A stretch of 64,000 nt of DNA from UBA4312 sp002394635 (lineage in GTDB: Bacteria; Bacillota_I; Bacilli_A; Erysipelotrichales; Erysipelotrichaceae), in NCBI GenBank assembly GCA_946539765.1, contig CAMNHO010000011.1, positions 1-64,000 of the forward strand, given 5' to 3'. The notes below the pieces were generated by a model. It saw only the letters and a list, made by a program, of their open reading frames with translations. It was not told the origin of the DNA and searched no databases. Made by a program: the position numbers and the translations under genes. This document shows, piece after piece, positions 15,778 to 23,780 of the stretch (positions are counted from its first letter, which is position 1; every line of letters begins with the position of its first letter).

Positions 15778-16536
15778 CTATATTGAAATGGACATGCCCG
15801 GTTGATCAAGAGCGATGGTATCCACCGATCCTTTTGTACGTTGCATATCCCTGTGTACCATTCTTGCAAGCTTTAAGTCATCCTCCGGTCCATAAGGAAT
15901 ATGATAGATAAACACATGATCCAGTTTGGATATGTTACCAAGCATCTTCTGCCCATTTGGATTATGATAGGCCAAAGGATTGATAAAGACCCCTTGATAA
16001 GCCTTATTCTGTGTAAACAAAAGATCGTCATGAAAGAAATCATAATCTCCGGTAAACAGAAAACGATAGGTTTCTAACTGCACTTCCATACAATAATGGG
16101 GTACATCTATGTACTGTTTGCCGGAATGCCCCGTCTTGTGGCAGGTTATACAGATATTCTTATCCGTTTGTATCGTTTTGGAAGACTGATCGATAACCTC
16201 TGTTCTAATTCCGTAGCGTTTTGCCGTTTCCAGACTCTTTTTTATATATCGATCCTCATCTTTGGGCAGTACCATACAACTCGGTTGGTGATACATCAGA
16301 TAATAGCTGACTAGATCCTGTGAATAGTGATCCTTGTGACAATGCGTGAATATCAGACAATCCGGTTTTTTCTGCTTTCCGTTCGGTGAAAACAGATCCA
16401 GAAACATATCCAAGGGAATCGGACTGGCCAGTCCCTCTTGCAGACCAGGTACATACAATCCGTCGATCATCACAGCTGTTTTTTCGGTAGATAAAAGGAT
16501 TCCTGCATTTCCAATATGTACAATCTTACATGTCAT
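15778..16536 (-). CDS. MBL-fold metallo-hydrolase
   Basis: A 252-residue MBL-fold protein. Metal motif THCHKDH (about 82-88), further candidate ligands HSGKQY (about 137) and a GDYDFFHDD segment (about 167). The size and early VHIGNAGILL resemble the UlaG-like group, distinct from the other hydrolase at 5635. Substrate unknown. Ribosome site is poor (AAGGT 12 bases before the ATG), and a 9-base inverted repeat lies 3-35 bases upstream of the start (listed). Probably co-transcribed with lplA. Confidence 0.85.
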   Translation of the reverse strand: MTCKIVHIGNAGILLSTEKTAVMIDGLYVPGLQEGLASPIPLDMFLDLFSPNGKQKKPDCLIFTHCHKDHYSQDLVSYYLMYHQPSCMVLPKDEDRYIKKSLETAKRYGIRTEVIDQSSKTIQTDKNICITCHKTGHSGKQYIDVPHYCMEVQLETYRFLFTGDYDFFHDDLLFTQNKAYQGVFINPLAYHNPNGQKMLGNISKLDHVFIYHIPYGPEDDLKLARMVHRDMQRTKGSVDTIALDQPGMSISI

Positions 16537-16539
16537 ACA

Positions 16540-16571
16540 TTGACGATACCTTATTTTTTATATATCGTCAA
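16540..16571 (-). promoter_or_regulatory. 9-base inverted repeat overlapping promoter of MBL hydrolase/lplA
   Basis: TTGACGATA-N14-TATCGTCAA, perfect arms. On the minus strand the first arm supplies a -35-like TTGACG, and 17 bases later the second arm starts a -10-like TATCGT, only 3 bases before the gene start. It fits an operator covering the promoter. It could also form an RNA hairpin hiding the start if transcription begins further upstream. Confidence 0.5.
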
Positions 16572-16684
16572 ACTCCTGTGGATCCTACATCCCGTTTCTT
16601 TGAATCGTAGGCTTACAACCCACATAATAGGATTCTTAATGCGATCTTTCAATGATTCGAAAAACTTTATCCCCGCAAAGAAGA

Positions 16685-16704
16685 AAACCCCCTTTCGGGG
16701 GTTT
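16685..16704 (-). terminator. Terminator of the aldolase operon
   Basis: AAACCCCC / GGGGGTTT stem with a four-base loop, followed on the minus strand by TTCTTCTTT. It lies seven bases past the stop of the triose-phosphate-isomerase-like gene. Confidence 0.9.
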
Positions 16705-16711
16705 GAAGGAC

Positions 16712-17473
16712 TTATTTTTTCTTCTCAGCTTTTGGTGCTTTTTCTGCTGGTTTTTCTTCCACTGCAGGAACACCGTTCTGCATACGTTCGTTATAAGCTT
16801 CCATAATTGCTTCAGCCCATGCACGAACTTGTGTTAAATGATCTGGTGCATTCAGGATACCTGTTGTTCCACCCGTTCCGTCAGATCCTAACTTAACGAT
16901 GTTGTAGCAGTCTTCGGCAGTACTTACACCGGCAGCGATCATCGGAGATACATCCGGGTTAGCTTCTTTGATAGCCTGGCATGCAGCGATGTTGTAAGCG
17001 TCATCAGCCAGTTTACCAGTTCCGATCAGATCAGATGGTTCAGCAATGATGATATCCGGTCCCATTACCGCAATAGCTTTCGATTCTAATACAGAGTCAG
17101 CACATACTAATGTGATGATGCCCAGACGCTTTGCACGTTGAATGGCTTTGCACAGTTCGCTGACTGTTTTTGGGTTTTCTTCATGATTCAGGAAAACAGC
17201 ACCGGCACCGGCATTTTTAATAGATTCCGGCAATACACGTCCAACACCACGTCCCGGAACCAGAGAGTCCATAGACTGTGCTGTAACGATCAGATTTTCC
17301 GTGTTCTCTTTAATTAAACGAATGTCTGTGTAAGGGCAGGTAAAGAAGATAGTAATGCCTGTTTCCTTTGCTACTTGGTCACACTTCTGAGCCAGTCGTA
17401 AGCTTCGGCTGTCATATAAGTAGTTCTTCGGGTTTACTACCAAGAAAGGTAATTTAAATTTTTTCTGTTTCAT
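16712..17473 (-). CDS. Triose-phosphate isomerase family protein
   Basis: A 253-residue TIM-barrel. Residues expected of the isomerase are present: Asn and Lys in VNPKNYL (about 13-19), His in FLNHEENP (about 90), Glu in IIAEPSDLIGTG (about 136) and the phosphate-binding GVSTAED and GTGGTTG loops. The sequence is closer to the divergent TIM-like proteins than to the glycolytic TpiA, and ends in a Lys/Glu/Ala-rich tail. It lies 2 bases after YjbQ, with GGGAG before the chosen ATG (an upstream in-frame ATG would overlap YjbQ and lacks a site). With an aldolase in the same operon it probably handles a triose or tetrose phosphate. Confidence 0.85.
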   Translation of the reverse strand: MKQKKFKLPFLVVNPKNYLYDSRSLRLAQKCDQVAKETGITIFFTCPYTDIRLIKENTENLIVTAQSMDSLVPGRGVGRVLPESIKNAGAGAVFLNHEENPKTVSELCKAIQRAKRLGIITLVCADSVLESKAIAVMGPDIIIAEPSDLIGTGKLADDAYNIAACQAIKEANPDVSPMIAAGVSTAEDCYNIVKLGSDGTGGTTGILNAPDHLTQVRAWAEAIMEAYNERMQNGVPAVEEKPAEKAPKAEKKK

Positions 17474-17475
17474 CT

Positions 17476-18000
17476 TTATTCTCCCATTACCGTAATGATA
17501 CACTTACGGTTTCTTCCGCCTTTCGCGCGGTCAAAGTCTACAAAGTAGATGTATCCTGTGGATCCTACACCCAGTTTACCATCTGTTACATCCAAGGTTA
17601 CACTTGATCCGATGATCGTGGATTTTAAGTGTGCATCTCCATTCCACAATGCGGAACGATCTCCCCCTGGAAGGTAATCTGCTGCATTCGGCCATGCTTC
17701 TACAGCTACATAATGTTCTTCCCCTGGATAGACATAGGTATCCAGTGCCACCTGATCCGGAATGATCTTTCCTAATACATTGTTCAGGTCTTCCTGCAGG
17801 AATTCATCACCGTCTTCATTGTAATCATGTACGAATTCTTCAAAGAATACGGAGCAGGTAGTATGTGGCGAAATCACGAAACATACGCCTTCTTTTATAC
17901 CGCTGTTTTCAATAGCAGCTTTTACTTGTGGTGTAATATCCAAATATGTCGGACGATCACCATGAGACTTCAAACTAATTCTTTCCTTATATACAGTCAT
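17476..18000 (-). CDS. yjbQ: YjbQ family protein (UPF0047)
   Basis: A 174-residue member of the YjbQ/UPF0047 family. Hallmarks: SPHTTCSVFFEEF (about 42-54), NEDGDEFLQEDLN (about 59-71), NGDAHLKSTIIGSS (about 121-134) and a C-terminal GYIYFVDFDRAKGGR. Members have been linked to thiamine phosphate synthase activity but the main role is unsettled. At 174 residues it is longer than the roughly 130-140 of typical YjbQ, owing to an insertion before NGDAHLK. It sits between aldolase and isomerase-like genes, which suggests a sugar-phosphate job. Confidence 0.88.
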   Translation of the reverse strand: MTVYKERISLKSHGDRPTYLDITPQVKAAIENSGIKEGVCFVISPHTTCSVFFEEFVHDYNEDGDEFLQEDLNNVLGKIIPDQVALDTYVYPGEEHYVAVEAWPNAADYLPGGDRSALWNGDAHLKSTIIGSSVTLDVTDGKLGVGSTGYIYFVDFDRAKGGRNRKCIITVMGE

Positions 18001-18018
18001 TCTTCTTTTCCTCTTTCC

Positions 18019-18861
18019 TTAAATTGATTTTGTTTCAAATAATTTGTAGCAGTATTTCAAGCAGTCTTTCATTCCATCAATGGAAGCATTCTTGATTGTG
18101 TAGTAGTCATCGACTTCTGCTTCCTTGTTTTCCAGAGCCAATACCGGACGGGCTGCACTGGCCATGAAATCAGAATATACATTGACTTTGGCAATCCCTT
18201 CGGTTGCACAACGATTCAGGTTGTCATCTCCGGAACCGGATCCTCCGTGCAATACCAGCGGACATGGTACAGCTTCCTTCAGTTCATGAAGACGTTCAAA
18301 GTTGATTACCGGTGTTCCCTTATAGAATCCATGGGCTGTTCCGATGGATACAGCTAAGGAATCACACTGTGTCTGTTCGGCAAATGCCTTGGCTTCTTCT
18401 ACAGATGTGTAGATCGCATTTGGATCGGATTTATCGAAGTTGGAAGCAACGTGTCCGATTTCAGCTTCAACCACAACCCCTTTCTCATGGGCATATTCTA
18501 CAACGGACTTAGTTAAAGCTACGTTTTCTTCAAATGGTTTCATGGAACCATCAATCATAACAGATGTGAATCCTAAGTCAATGGCTTTCTTACATACTTC
18601 GAAAGAGCTTCCGTGATCTAGATGCAAACAAACCGGATTGGTTGTCTTTTCCGCTAAATATTTCGCATAGTAGGCTGCGTCTTCTAATGTAATAAATGCA
18701 TTTAAATGGGCTTCTGCAATCGCAATGATAATTGGTAAGTTTAATTCTTCGGAAACGGCCAGATGTGCTTTTAATGAATCTTCATCTACAAAATTTGCAG
18801 ATGGAACCGCAAAATGTCCAGCAACAGCTTTTTCAAACATTTCCTTTGATGTAACTAACAT
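18019..18861 (-). CDS. Class II ketose-bisphosphate aldolase
   Basis: A 280-residue zinc-dependent aldolase of the FbaA/GatY/KbaY family. Zinc and catalytic residues are visible: Asp82 and His83 in LHLDHG, Glu in VEAEIGHV (about 133), His in GTAHGFY (about 177), His in VLHGGSG (about 206) and the substrate loop NVYSDF. It splits a ketose bisphosphate to dihydroxyacetone phosphate plus an aldehyde; which sugar is not clear. It is first in an operon with yjbQ and the TIM-like gene and diverges from a LysR regulator. Confidence 0.9.
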   Translation of the reverse strand: MLVTSKEMFEKAVAGHFAVPSANFVDEDSLKAHLAVSEELNLPIIIAIAEAHLNAFITLEDAAYYAKYLAEKTTNPVCLHLDHGSSFEVCKKAIDLGFTSVMIDGSMKPFEENVALTKSVVEYAHEKGVVVEAEIGHVASNFDKSDPNAIYTSVEEAKAFAEQTQCDSLAVSIGTAHGFYKGTPVINFERLHELKEAVPCPLVLHGGSGSGDDNLNRCATEGIAKVNVYSDFMASAARPVLALENKEAEVDDYYTIKNASIDGMKDCLKYCYKLFETKSI

Positions 18862-19039
18862 TCGTATAAGTCCTCCTTGATGTCACGAACACATTATACA
18901 TTACAAATGTCATAATTTCAATATAACTTTTAAAAATTATTAATATTATATTCGCTTATCTAATTAATGTTTTTTGTGTTCAAAATTAATGCTTGTCACA
19001 CATCAATCTGTTATAATATTCATATCGAGGTTACTGACT

Positions 19040-19939
19040 ATGACTTTAAATCAGCTATTGTACTTTTACCAGGCTGCTTCTTTAGAACATTTTAACTTAG
19101 CGGCCAAAGCTCTGCATATCTCTGAGCCTTCCCTCAGCCGATCGATTCGCTTTCTTGAAGAAGAGCTGGGTGTACAGCTATTCGAAAAAAAAGGAAGAAA
19201 TATTGTTTTGACCAAGGCAGGAAGGGTCTTTCTTGTTCATGTAGAAAAAATATTAAAAGATATTTCCTATGCAAAAACCAGTATGAAAGAATATGCACTG
19301 GACGGTGGGAAAATTGAGGTAGCCTATGTCGCTCCTTTATCACGCAATATCCTGCCTGCTATCATTCGCTCTTTTTTAGATGAACCGGATAACCAAAAGG
19401 TTGTATTTAATTTTTACCAAGGCTATACAGAGGAAAACCTTGCCGGTTTGAAAAACGGTACTTATGATGTCATCTTTGGATCGAATTTAAGTGAACAGCC
19501 GGGAATAAACATCATTCCGATCATGCAAAGGAATATGGTTGTCATCATGTCTGCCGACCATCCTTTGGCAAACAGGAAATATATCGATCATACAGCTTTT
19601 TCTCAGTATCCGGTTTTAAAATACGATTCGCAGTCGTCGTTGGGCGTCTATTCCAATCAGTATTTTCAATCTTATAATGTAGTTCCAAACACAATATTTG
19701 AATTCCCGGATGAAGAGAGCATCGCTTCTTTTGTCAGCCAGGGTTTCGGTATTGCTCTGGTAGCCGATGTATATTCCATTTACAGAGACAATATCGTCAT
19801 TCGTCCTCTGGTTCCTCAGGAAAAAATGGTCCATACGGTCTCCATGGCGACGATGAATAACAATGTGTCCCCAGCGTCTTTACAAAGGCTGATCCAGCAC
19901 GTAAAGGATCATTTTAAGAACCATTTTGACGCCCTGTAA
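19040..19939 (+). CDS. LysR family transcriptional regulator
   Basis: A 299-residue LTTR. The N-terminal winged HTH (MTLNQLLYFYQAASLEHF, then AAKALHISEPSLSRSIRFLE) precedes the two-lobe effector domain (about 90-295). I start it at the ATG at 19040 with CGAGG upstream rather than 22 codons earlier. It stands between the divergent aldolase operon and the co-directional old-yellow-enzyme gene. In Listeria the LysR regulator QuiR sits beside a similar flavin enzyme and shikimate/quinate genes, so this may be the local counterpart. The effector domain does not tell which metabolite is bound. Confidence 0.9.
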   Translation: MTLNQLLYFYQAASLEHFNLAAKALHISEPSLSRSIRFLEEELGVQLFEKKGRNIVLTKAGRVFLVHVEKILKDISYAKTSMKEYALDGGKIEVAYVAPLSRNILPAIIRSFLDEPDNQKVVFNFYQGYTEENLAGLKNGTYDVIFGSNLSEQPGINIIPIMQRNMVVIMSADHPLANRKYIDHTAFSQYPVLKYDSQSSLGVYSNQYFQSYNVVPNTIFEFPDEESIASFVSQGFGIALVADVYSIYRDNIVIRPLVPQEKMVHTVSMATMNNNVSPASLQRLIQHVKDHFKNHFDAL

Positions 19940-19966
19940 ATCAAAATCCTTTATTCATAAAAGTTT

Positions 19967-19983
19967 AATAGTTTTTTGCTATT
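19967..19983. promoter_or_regulatory. LysR-type box (AATAG-N7-CTATT) upstream of OYE gene
   Basis: A dyad with the T-N11-A layout expected for LysR regulators, between the LysR gene and the old-yellow-enzyme gene, about 125 bases before the latter. Likely binding site of the neighbouring regulator. Confidence 0.45.
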
Positions 19984-20106
19984 GATAATACGCAAAAAAA
20001 CAATTAGACTTTTTATTTATGCAATTCTAATATATAAATAGATATCGTATGTCTATTAGTTCTTTCAACATGCGATCAAAGCGAATAATAAGGAGAACAT
20101 GAAAGT

Positions 20107-22107
20107 ATGAAAAGCAAGTATTCTCACATTTTTGAGCCTTTTACCGTACGTCGAATGACCTTGAAAAACCGAATCGTCATGACGCCGATGGGCACAAACT
20201 TTGGTGAACAGAACGGAGAAATGAGTTTCCTCCACATTAACTACTATGAGCAGAGAGCTCGTGGTGGCACGGGTATGTTGATCGTTGAAAACGCATGTGT
20301 GACATATCCACAGGGATCGAATGGTACAACACAATTACGTATTGATTCCGATAACTATATCCCTAGATTATTCTATTTAACAGAAACAATCCACAAACAC
20401 GATGCATGCATTGCCATTCAGCTGAACCATGCGGGGGCTTCCGCTATGTCAAGCCGCATCGGAATGCAGCCGGTTTCTTCTTCCAACATTCCTTCCAAGG
20501 ATGGAGGAGAAGCACCTAGACCTTTATCTGTAGAAGAGATTTACAGCATTGTTCGTGATTACGGACAAGCAGCCAAACGTGCTGTAACTGCCGGATTTGA
20601 CGCCGTTGAGATCCATGCCGGACACTCTTATCTGATCAGCCAGTTCCTTTCTCCTGTATATAATAAACGTACAGACGAATTTGGTGGATCTGCAGAAAAC
20701 CGTGCCCGTTTCGCAAAACTGGTTATTGAAGAAGTTCGTAAACAAGTAGGTCCTTTCTTCCCGATCATCGTTCGTATCAGTGCTGATGAATTCGTAGAAG
20801 GTGGAAATACTTTAGATGACTGTATTGAATATCTGCAATACTTTGAAAAAGAAGTAGATATCTTCCATGTATCCGCTGCATTAAATCAATCCTTACAGTA
20901 TCAGATTGATGCAAACTATCTGCCGGATGGATGGCGTTCTTACATGGCACGTCGTGTTAAAGAAGCTTATGGCAAACCAACCATCGCTGTCGGTAATATC
21001 CGTAACCCACAGGTTGCCGAAGATATCCTGGCTCGTGGCGATGCTGATTTGATCGGTATGGGACGTGGTCTGATTGCCGATCCGGATTGGGTAAACAAAG
21101 TTGAATTCGGTCATGAAGAAGATATTCGTCAATGTATCTCCTGTAACGTTGGATGTGCCGGTCATCGAATCGGTCTGAACAAGCCGATCCGTTGTACAGT
21201 AAACCCGGCTGTTAACTCCAATGCAGATTATTATAAGAAAAAGATCAATAAACCTTGCAACGTTGTTGTTGTCGGCGCCGGTACAGCAGGTCTGGAAGCT
21301 GCATGTACAGCCGCTGAAGTTGGATGTACTACATTCCTGATCGAGAAATCTGATAAACTGGGTGGTCTGTCCGCTATTATTTCTCAGATTCCGGATAAGA
21401 ACCGTATGGCTAACTTCCCTAAATACTTAGAGAGAAGAGCTAAGAAACTGCATAACCTGTTTATCTTCAAAAACACAGCTGCCACTGTGGATCTCGTTAA
21501 GACATTCAATCCGGATATCGTTGTAAACGCAACCGGATCTAATCCGACACTGCCTCCGATCAAGGGATTGCTGGATCGTGTAGATAAGGATGGCTCTAAG
21601 GTAGCTACTGTATTGAAGATGATCGAACGCCGTGAGGAATATCCGGAAGACATGAAAGGACAGAAAGTCGCTGTTATCGGTGGCGGAGCTGTTGGTCTGG
21701 ATGTTATGGAATTCTTCACAGAAAAAGGTGCTGATGTAACAATGGTAGAAATGCTGCCGATTATCGGTAATGGTCTGGATCCAATCACGAAATGTGATAC
21801 GCAGACACGTATGAAAAAATACAATGTTCGTCAGATGACTAATACAGCTTTACAGGAAGTATGCGATGACAAGTTCATCGTAAAGAATCCGGAAGGTGAA
21901 ATCGAAGACATTCCGTTCGATTATGGATTCATCTGCTTAGGTATGCGTGCTAACACACCAATCTTAGCTGATCTGAAAAAAGAATTCGAAGATACCAATG
22001 TAGAAATCTACAACATTGGTGACAGTAAACGTGCTCGTCGTATCATTGAAGGTACGACAGAAGGACGTAACGTATTAGAAGTATTGAAACGTCACGATTA
22101 TCTATAA
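20107..22107 (+). CDS. FadH-type old yellow enzyme (NADH:flavin oxidoreductase/enoate reductase)
   Basis: A 666-residue three-part flavo-iron-sulfur enzyme. An FMN TIM barrel (1-335: PMGTNFGEQNGEMS, QLNHAGASA, EIHAGHSYLISQFLSP, GMGRGLIADP) is followed by a 4Fe-4S Cys cluster (CISCNVGC... C, about 341-362), then FAD/NAD domains (VVVGAGTAGLEAA about 390; AVIGGGAVGLDVME about 520). This is the layout of 2,4-dienoyl-CoA reductase and 2-enoate reductase. Beside shikimate genes, in Listeria such an enzyme belongs to the shikimate/quinate-to-protocatechuate cluster, so a cyclic enoic acid is a plausible substrate. AGGAG lies 11 bases upstream; a three-codon ATG frame overlaps the start. Confidence 0.93.
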   Translation: MKSKYSHIFEPFTVRRMTLKNRIVMTPMGTNFGEQNGEMSFLHINYYEQRARGGTGMLIVENACVTYPQGSNGTTQLRIDSDNYIPRLFYLTETIHKHDACIAIQLNHAGASAMSSRIGMQPVSSSNIPSKDGGEAPRPLSVEEIYSIVRDYGQAAKRAVTAGFDAVEIHAGHSYLISQFLSPVYNKRTDEFGGSAENRARFAKLVIEEVRKQVGPFFPIIVRISADEFVEGGNTLDDCIEYLQYFEKEVDIFHVSAALNQSLQYQIDANYLPDGWRSYMARRVKEAYGKPTIAVGNIRNPQVAEDILARGDADLIGMGRGLIADPDWVNKVEFGHEEDIRQCISCNVGCAGHRIGLNKPIRCTVNPAVNSNADYYKKKINKPCNVVVVGAGTAGLEAACTAAEVGCTTFLIEKSDKLGGLSAIISQIPDKNRMANFPKYLERRAKKLHNLFIFKNTAATVDLVKTFNPDIVVNATGSNPTLPPIKGLLDRVDKDGSKVATVLKMIERREEYPEDMKGQKVAVIGGGAVGLDVMEFFTEKGADVTMVEMLPIIGNGLDPITKCDTQTRMKKYNVRQMTNTALQEVCDDKFIVKNPEGEIEDIPFDYGFICLGMRANTPILADLKKEFEDTNVEIYNIGDSKRARRIIEGTTEGRNVLEVLKRHDYL

Positions 22108-22130
22108 ATCGTTGGTACATTCTGTCAAAT

Positions 22131-22163
22131 AGTAAAAAAGCCGATTTTCTCGGCTTTTTTACT
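22131..22163. terminator. Bidirectional terminator between OYE and peptidase genes
   Basis: Fourteen-pair stem AGTAAAAAAGCCGA / TCGGCTTTTTTACT with a five-base loop. It serves the plus-strand flavin enzyme and the minus-strand peptidase, whose stop lies inside it. Confidence 0.9.
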
Positions 22164-22869
22164 TTATCTCTGTAATTATAAATCCATCAATATTATCCCC
22201 GGAGACTTGTCTGTTTTCCCCAATCTCCATTGTGATTGGATTTCCTTCGTAGGGAAGATGGTAGATGTGATACCTCTCAAAGTCAATGGCTTGTTGTCGG
22301 ACCGTATCCATGTATTCTTCCAGACAAAGCCCTCTGGATTCCATTATGATGGAATGTGGCGCACCGACATAGCGGAAATGCCACGGCTCCTCACTGATTT
22401 TTGTGATTGTTGTCTTATCTTTTTTGTATCGCTCAATAAATCCATTTTGTATGGCTGCTTGACGAAAAGCCTGACAAATGCCTTCTCTAGGAAAAGAAGG
22501 ACAAATCATATCAATGTTTTCTTTTGTCTCTGCCAGATCAATGGCCAGTCCTGTCTGATGTTCGCTGGCATTCGGTAACGCAACAAATTTACGGGTGTAC
22601 TCCAAACCATTTTCCCTCAAAGAATCGGCATATAGCTGTTTCTGTTCATCCAATGGCCGATAACCACTGACCTCCGTAATCTGATTATTCATCCCGATAT
22701 CCCGATACGTCTTCATCAGCTGGGCATACGCTGTTTCCTCCAGCTGAATTCCCGGTCGTACTGTTTGCAGTCGAGTTTCATCCATGGCATTCCTTAACAA
22801 ATGATCAGGATTGACAAGAATTAAATATCCACGATATACATCATCTTTTCGTAAAGTTATTTTCATCAT
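22159..22869 (-). CDS. D-Ala-D-Ala carboxypeptidase/dipeptidase, VanY/VanXY-like (M15B)
   Basis: A 236-residue zinc peptidase. Motifs: SGYRPLDEQKQLY (68-80), SEHQTGLAIDL (102-112, ligands His104 and Asp111) and EPWHFRYVG (161-169, catalytic Glu161 and ligand His164). VanY enzymes normally have an N-terminal anchor; here the protein starts with charged MMKITLRKDD and has no signal or membrane helix, as in cytoplasmic VanXY proteins. No van ligase or two-component genes are nearby, so a resistance role is not shown. Its ATG overlaps the stop of the shikimate dehydrogenase gene (ATGA), so the two are translationally coupled. Confidence 0.88.
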   Translation of the reverse strand: MMKITLRKDDVYRGYLILVNPDHLLRNAMDETRLQTVRPGIQLEETAYAQLMKTYRDIGMNNQITEVSGYRPLDEQKQLYADSLRENGLEYTRKFVALPNASEHQTGLAIDLAETKENIDMICPSFPREGICQAFRQAAIQNGFIERYKKDKTTITKISEEPWHFRYVGAPHSIIMESRGLCLEEYMDTVRQQAIDFERYHIYHLPYEGNPITMEIGENRQVSGDNIDGFIITEIK

Positions 22870-23732
22870 TCTTTAAAAAAGCGTTCCTTGACATCAGCAA
22901 CCGGCATATCCAGTCCTGTATAAAGCTTAAAGGCCGCTACCCCCTGCCATAATAACATACCTTTGCCTCCAACTGTCTGACAACCTGCTTTTTTTGCTTC
23001 CTTTAACAGTCGTGTTTCTTCCGGGTTGTATACAGTATCCGCAACAACCAGTCCCTTATGGAAGGCATTGACATCTTTGACAACGGACTGATCCTCCAAC
23101 GGTTTCATGCCGACAATGGTCGCATTAACAAAGATATCGCTAGTCTGGATTTCCTTTGTCAATGTTTCAGAATCCTCTAGATCATAGACGTTGACGATAC
23201 AATCCGGCACCGTCTTTTGAAGCTTCTGTGCGGTTTCCACAGCTCTTTCAAAGAAGGAATCCTTTATATTGAAAATAGAAAGTTCCCGCACCCCATCCAA
23301 TGCAGCCTGTACCTGAATGGCTGTGGCAGCTCCACCACCTCCGGCAATGGTCATCTTCTTACCTTTGATTTCAAAGCCATGATCCCGCAGATTATCGTTA
23401 AATCCAACGCCATCCGTAATATGTCCAATCAGTTTACCATTTTCATTAACTATCGTGTTGACAGCTCCTACGATCCGGGCAGCTTCGGATAATTCATCTA
23501 CATTTTGAGCTGCCGCAATCTTGTCCGGCATGGTAACATTACAGCCTCGCATTTGAAATAGTTTCATCGCTTCCAGTGCCTGAGGTACTTGTTGTTCTTT
23601 TACATCAAAAGCAACATAAACATAATCCAGTCCCAAAGCTTCAAAGCTGTAATTATACATAGCTGGCGAACCAGAGTGTCCCACCGGTGAGCCCAGCAGT
23701 GCTAATAATCCGGTTTTTCCTGTTATATTCAT
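22866..23732 (-). CDS. aroE: Shikimate/quinate dehydrogenase, YdiB-like (copy 1)
   Basis: A 288-residue shikimate dehydrogenase. Substrate residues: Ser pair in GHSGSPAMYN (about 19-28), Lys in NVTMPDK (about 64-70), Asn in AVNTI and Asp in ITDGVGF (about 106-112), Gln in LLWQGVAAF. The nucleotide loop GGGGAATA leads to FNIKDSFFERA, where AroE has NRT; this segment matches the YdiB type (FNRRDEFFDKA in Escherichia coli), which uses NAD or NADP and accepts quinate. It lies downstream of the chorismate mutase-shikimate kinase gene and is coupled to the VanXY-like gene. A related copy lies at 29765. GGGAGG precedes the start. Confidence 0.9.
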   Translation of the reverse strand: MNITGKTGLLALLGSPVGHSGSPAMYNYSFEALGLDYVYVAFDVKEQQVPQALEAMKLFQMRGCNVTMPDKIAAAQNVDELSEAARIVGAVNTIVNENGKLIGHITDGVGFNDNLRDHGFEIKGKKMTIAGGGGAATAIQVQAALDGVRELSIFNIKDSFFERAVETAQKLQKTVPDCIVNVYDLEDSETLTKEIQTSDIFVNATIVGMKPLEDQSVVKDVNAFHKGLVVADTVYNPEETRLLKEAKKAGCQTVGGKGMLLWQGVAAFKLYTGLDMPVADVKERFFKE

Positions 23733-23756
23733 TGTAAATCCTCCCTTAAAACATAA

Positions 23757-23780
23757 GCCATAGAATATTTATTCTATGGC
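23757..23780. terminator. Intergenic hairpin between CM-SK and aroE
   Basis: Ten-pair stem GCCATAGAAT / ATTCTATGGC with a four-base loop, spanning the stop of the fusion gene. The T-run after it is weak (TTATGTTTT), so it may be a partial terminator or an RNA-stability hairpin that lowers expression of the downstream genes. Confidence 0.5.

Noticed and set aside
20099..20110. Three-codon upstream frame (ATG AAA GTA TGA) before the OYE gene
   Set aside because: Too short to carry a regulatory codon pattern; likely chance, though it does overlap the start.
22159..22869. Vancomycin resistance gene
   Set aside because: No vanH, ligase or sensor-kinase genes; isolated VanY/VanXY-like peptidases are common in susceptible bacteria.
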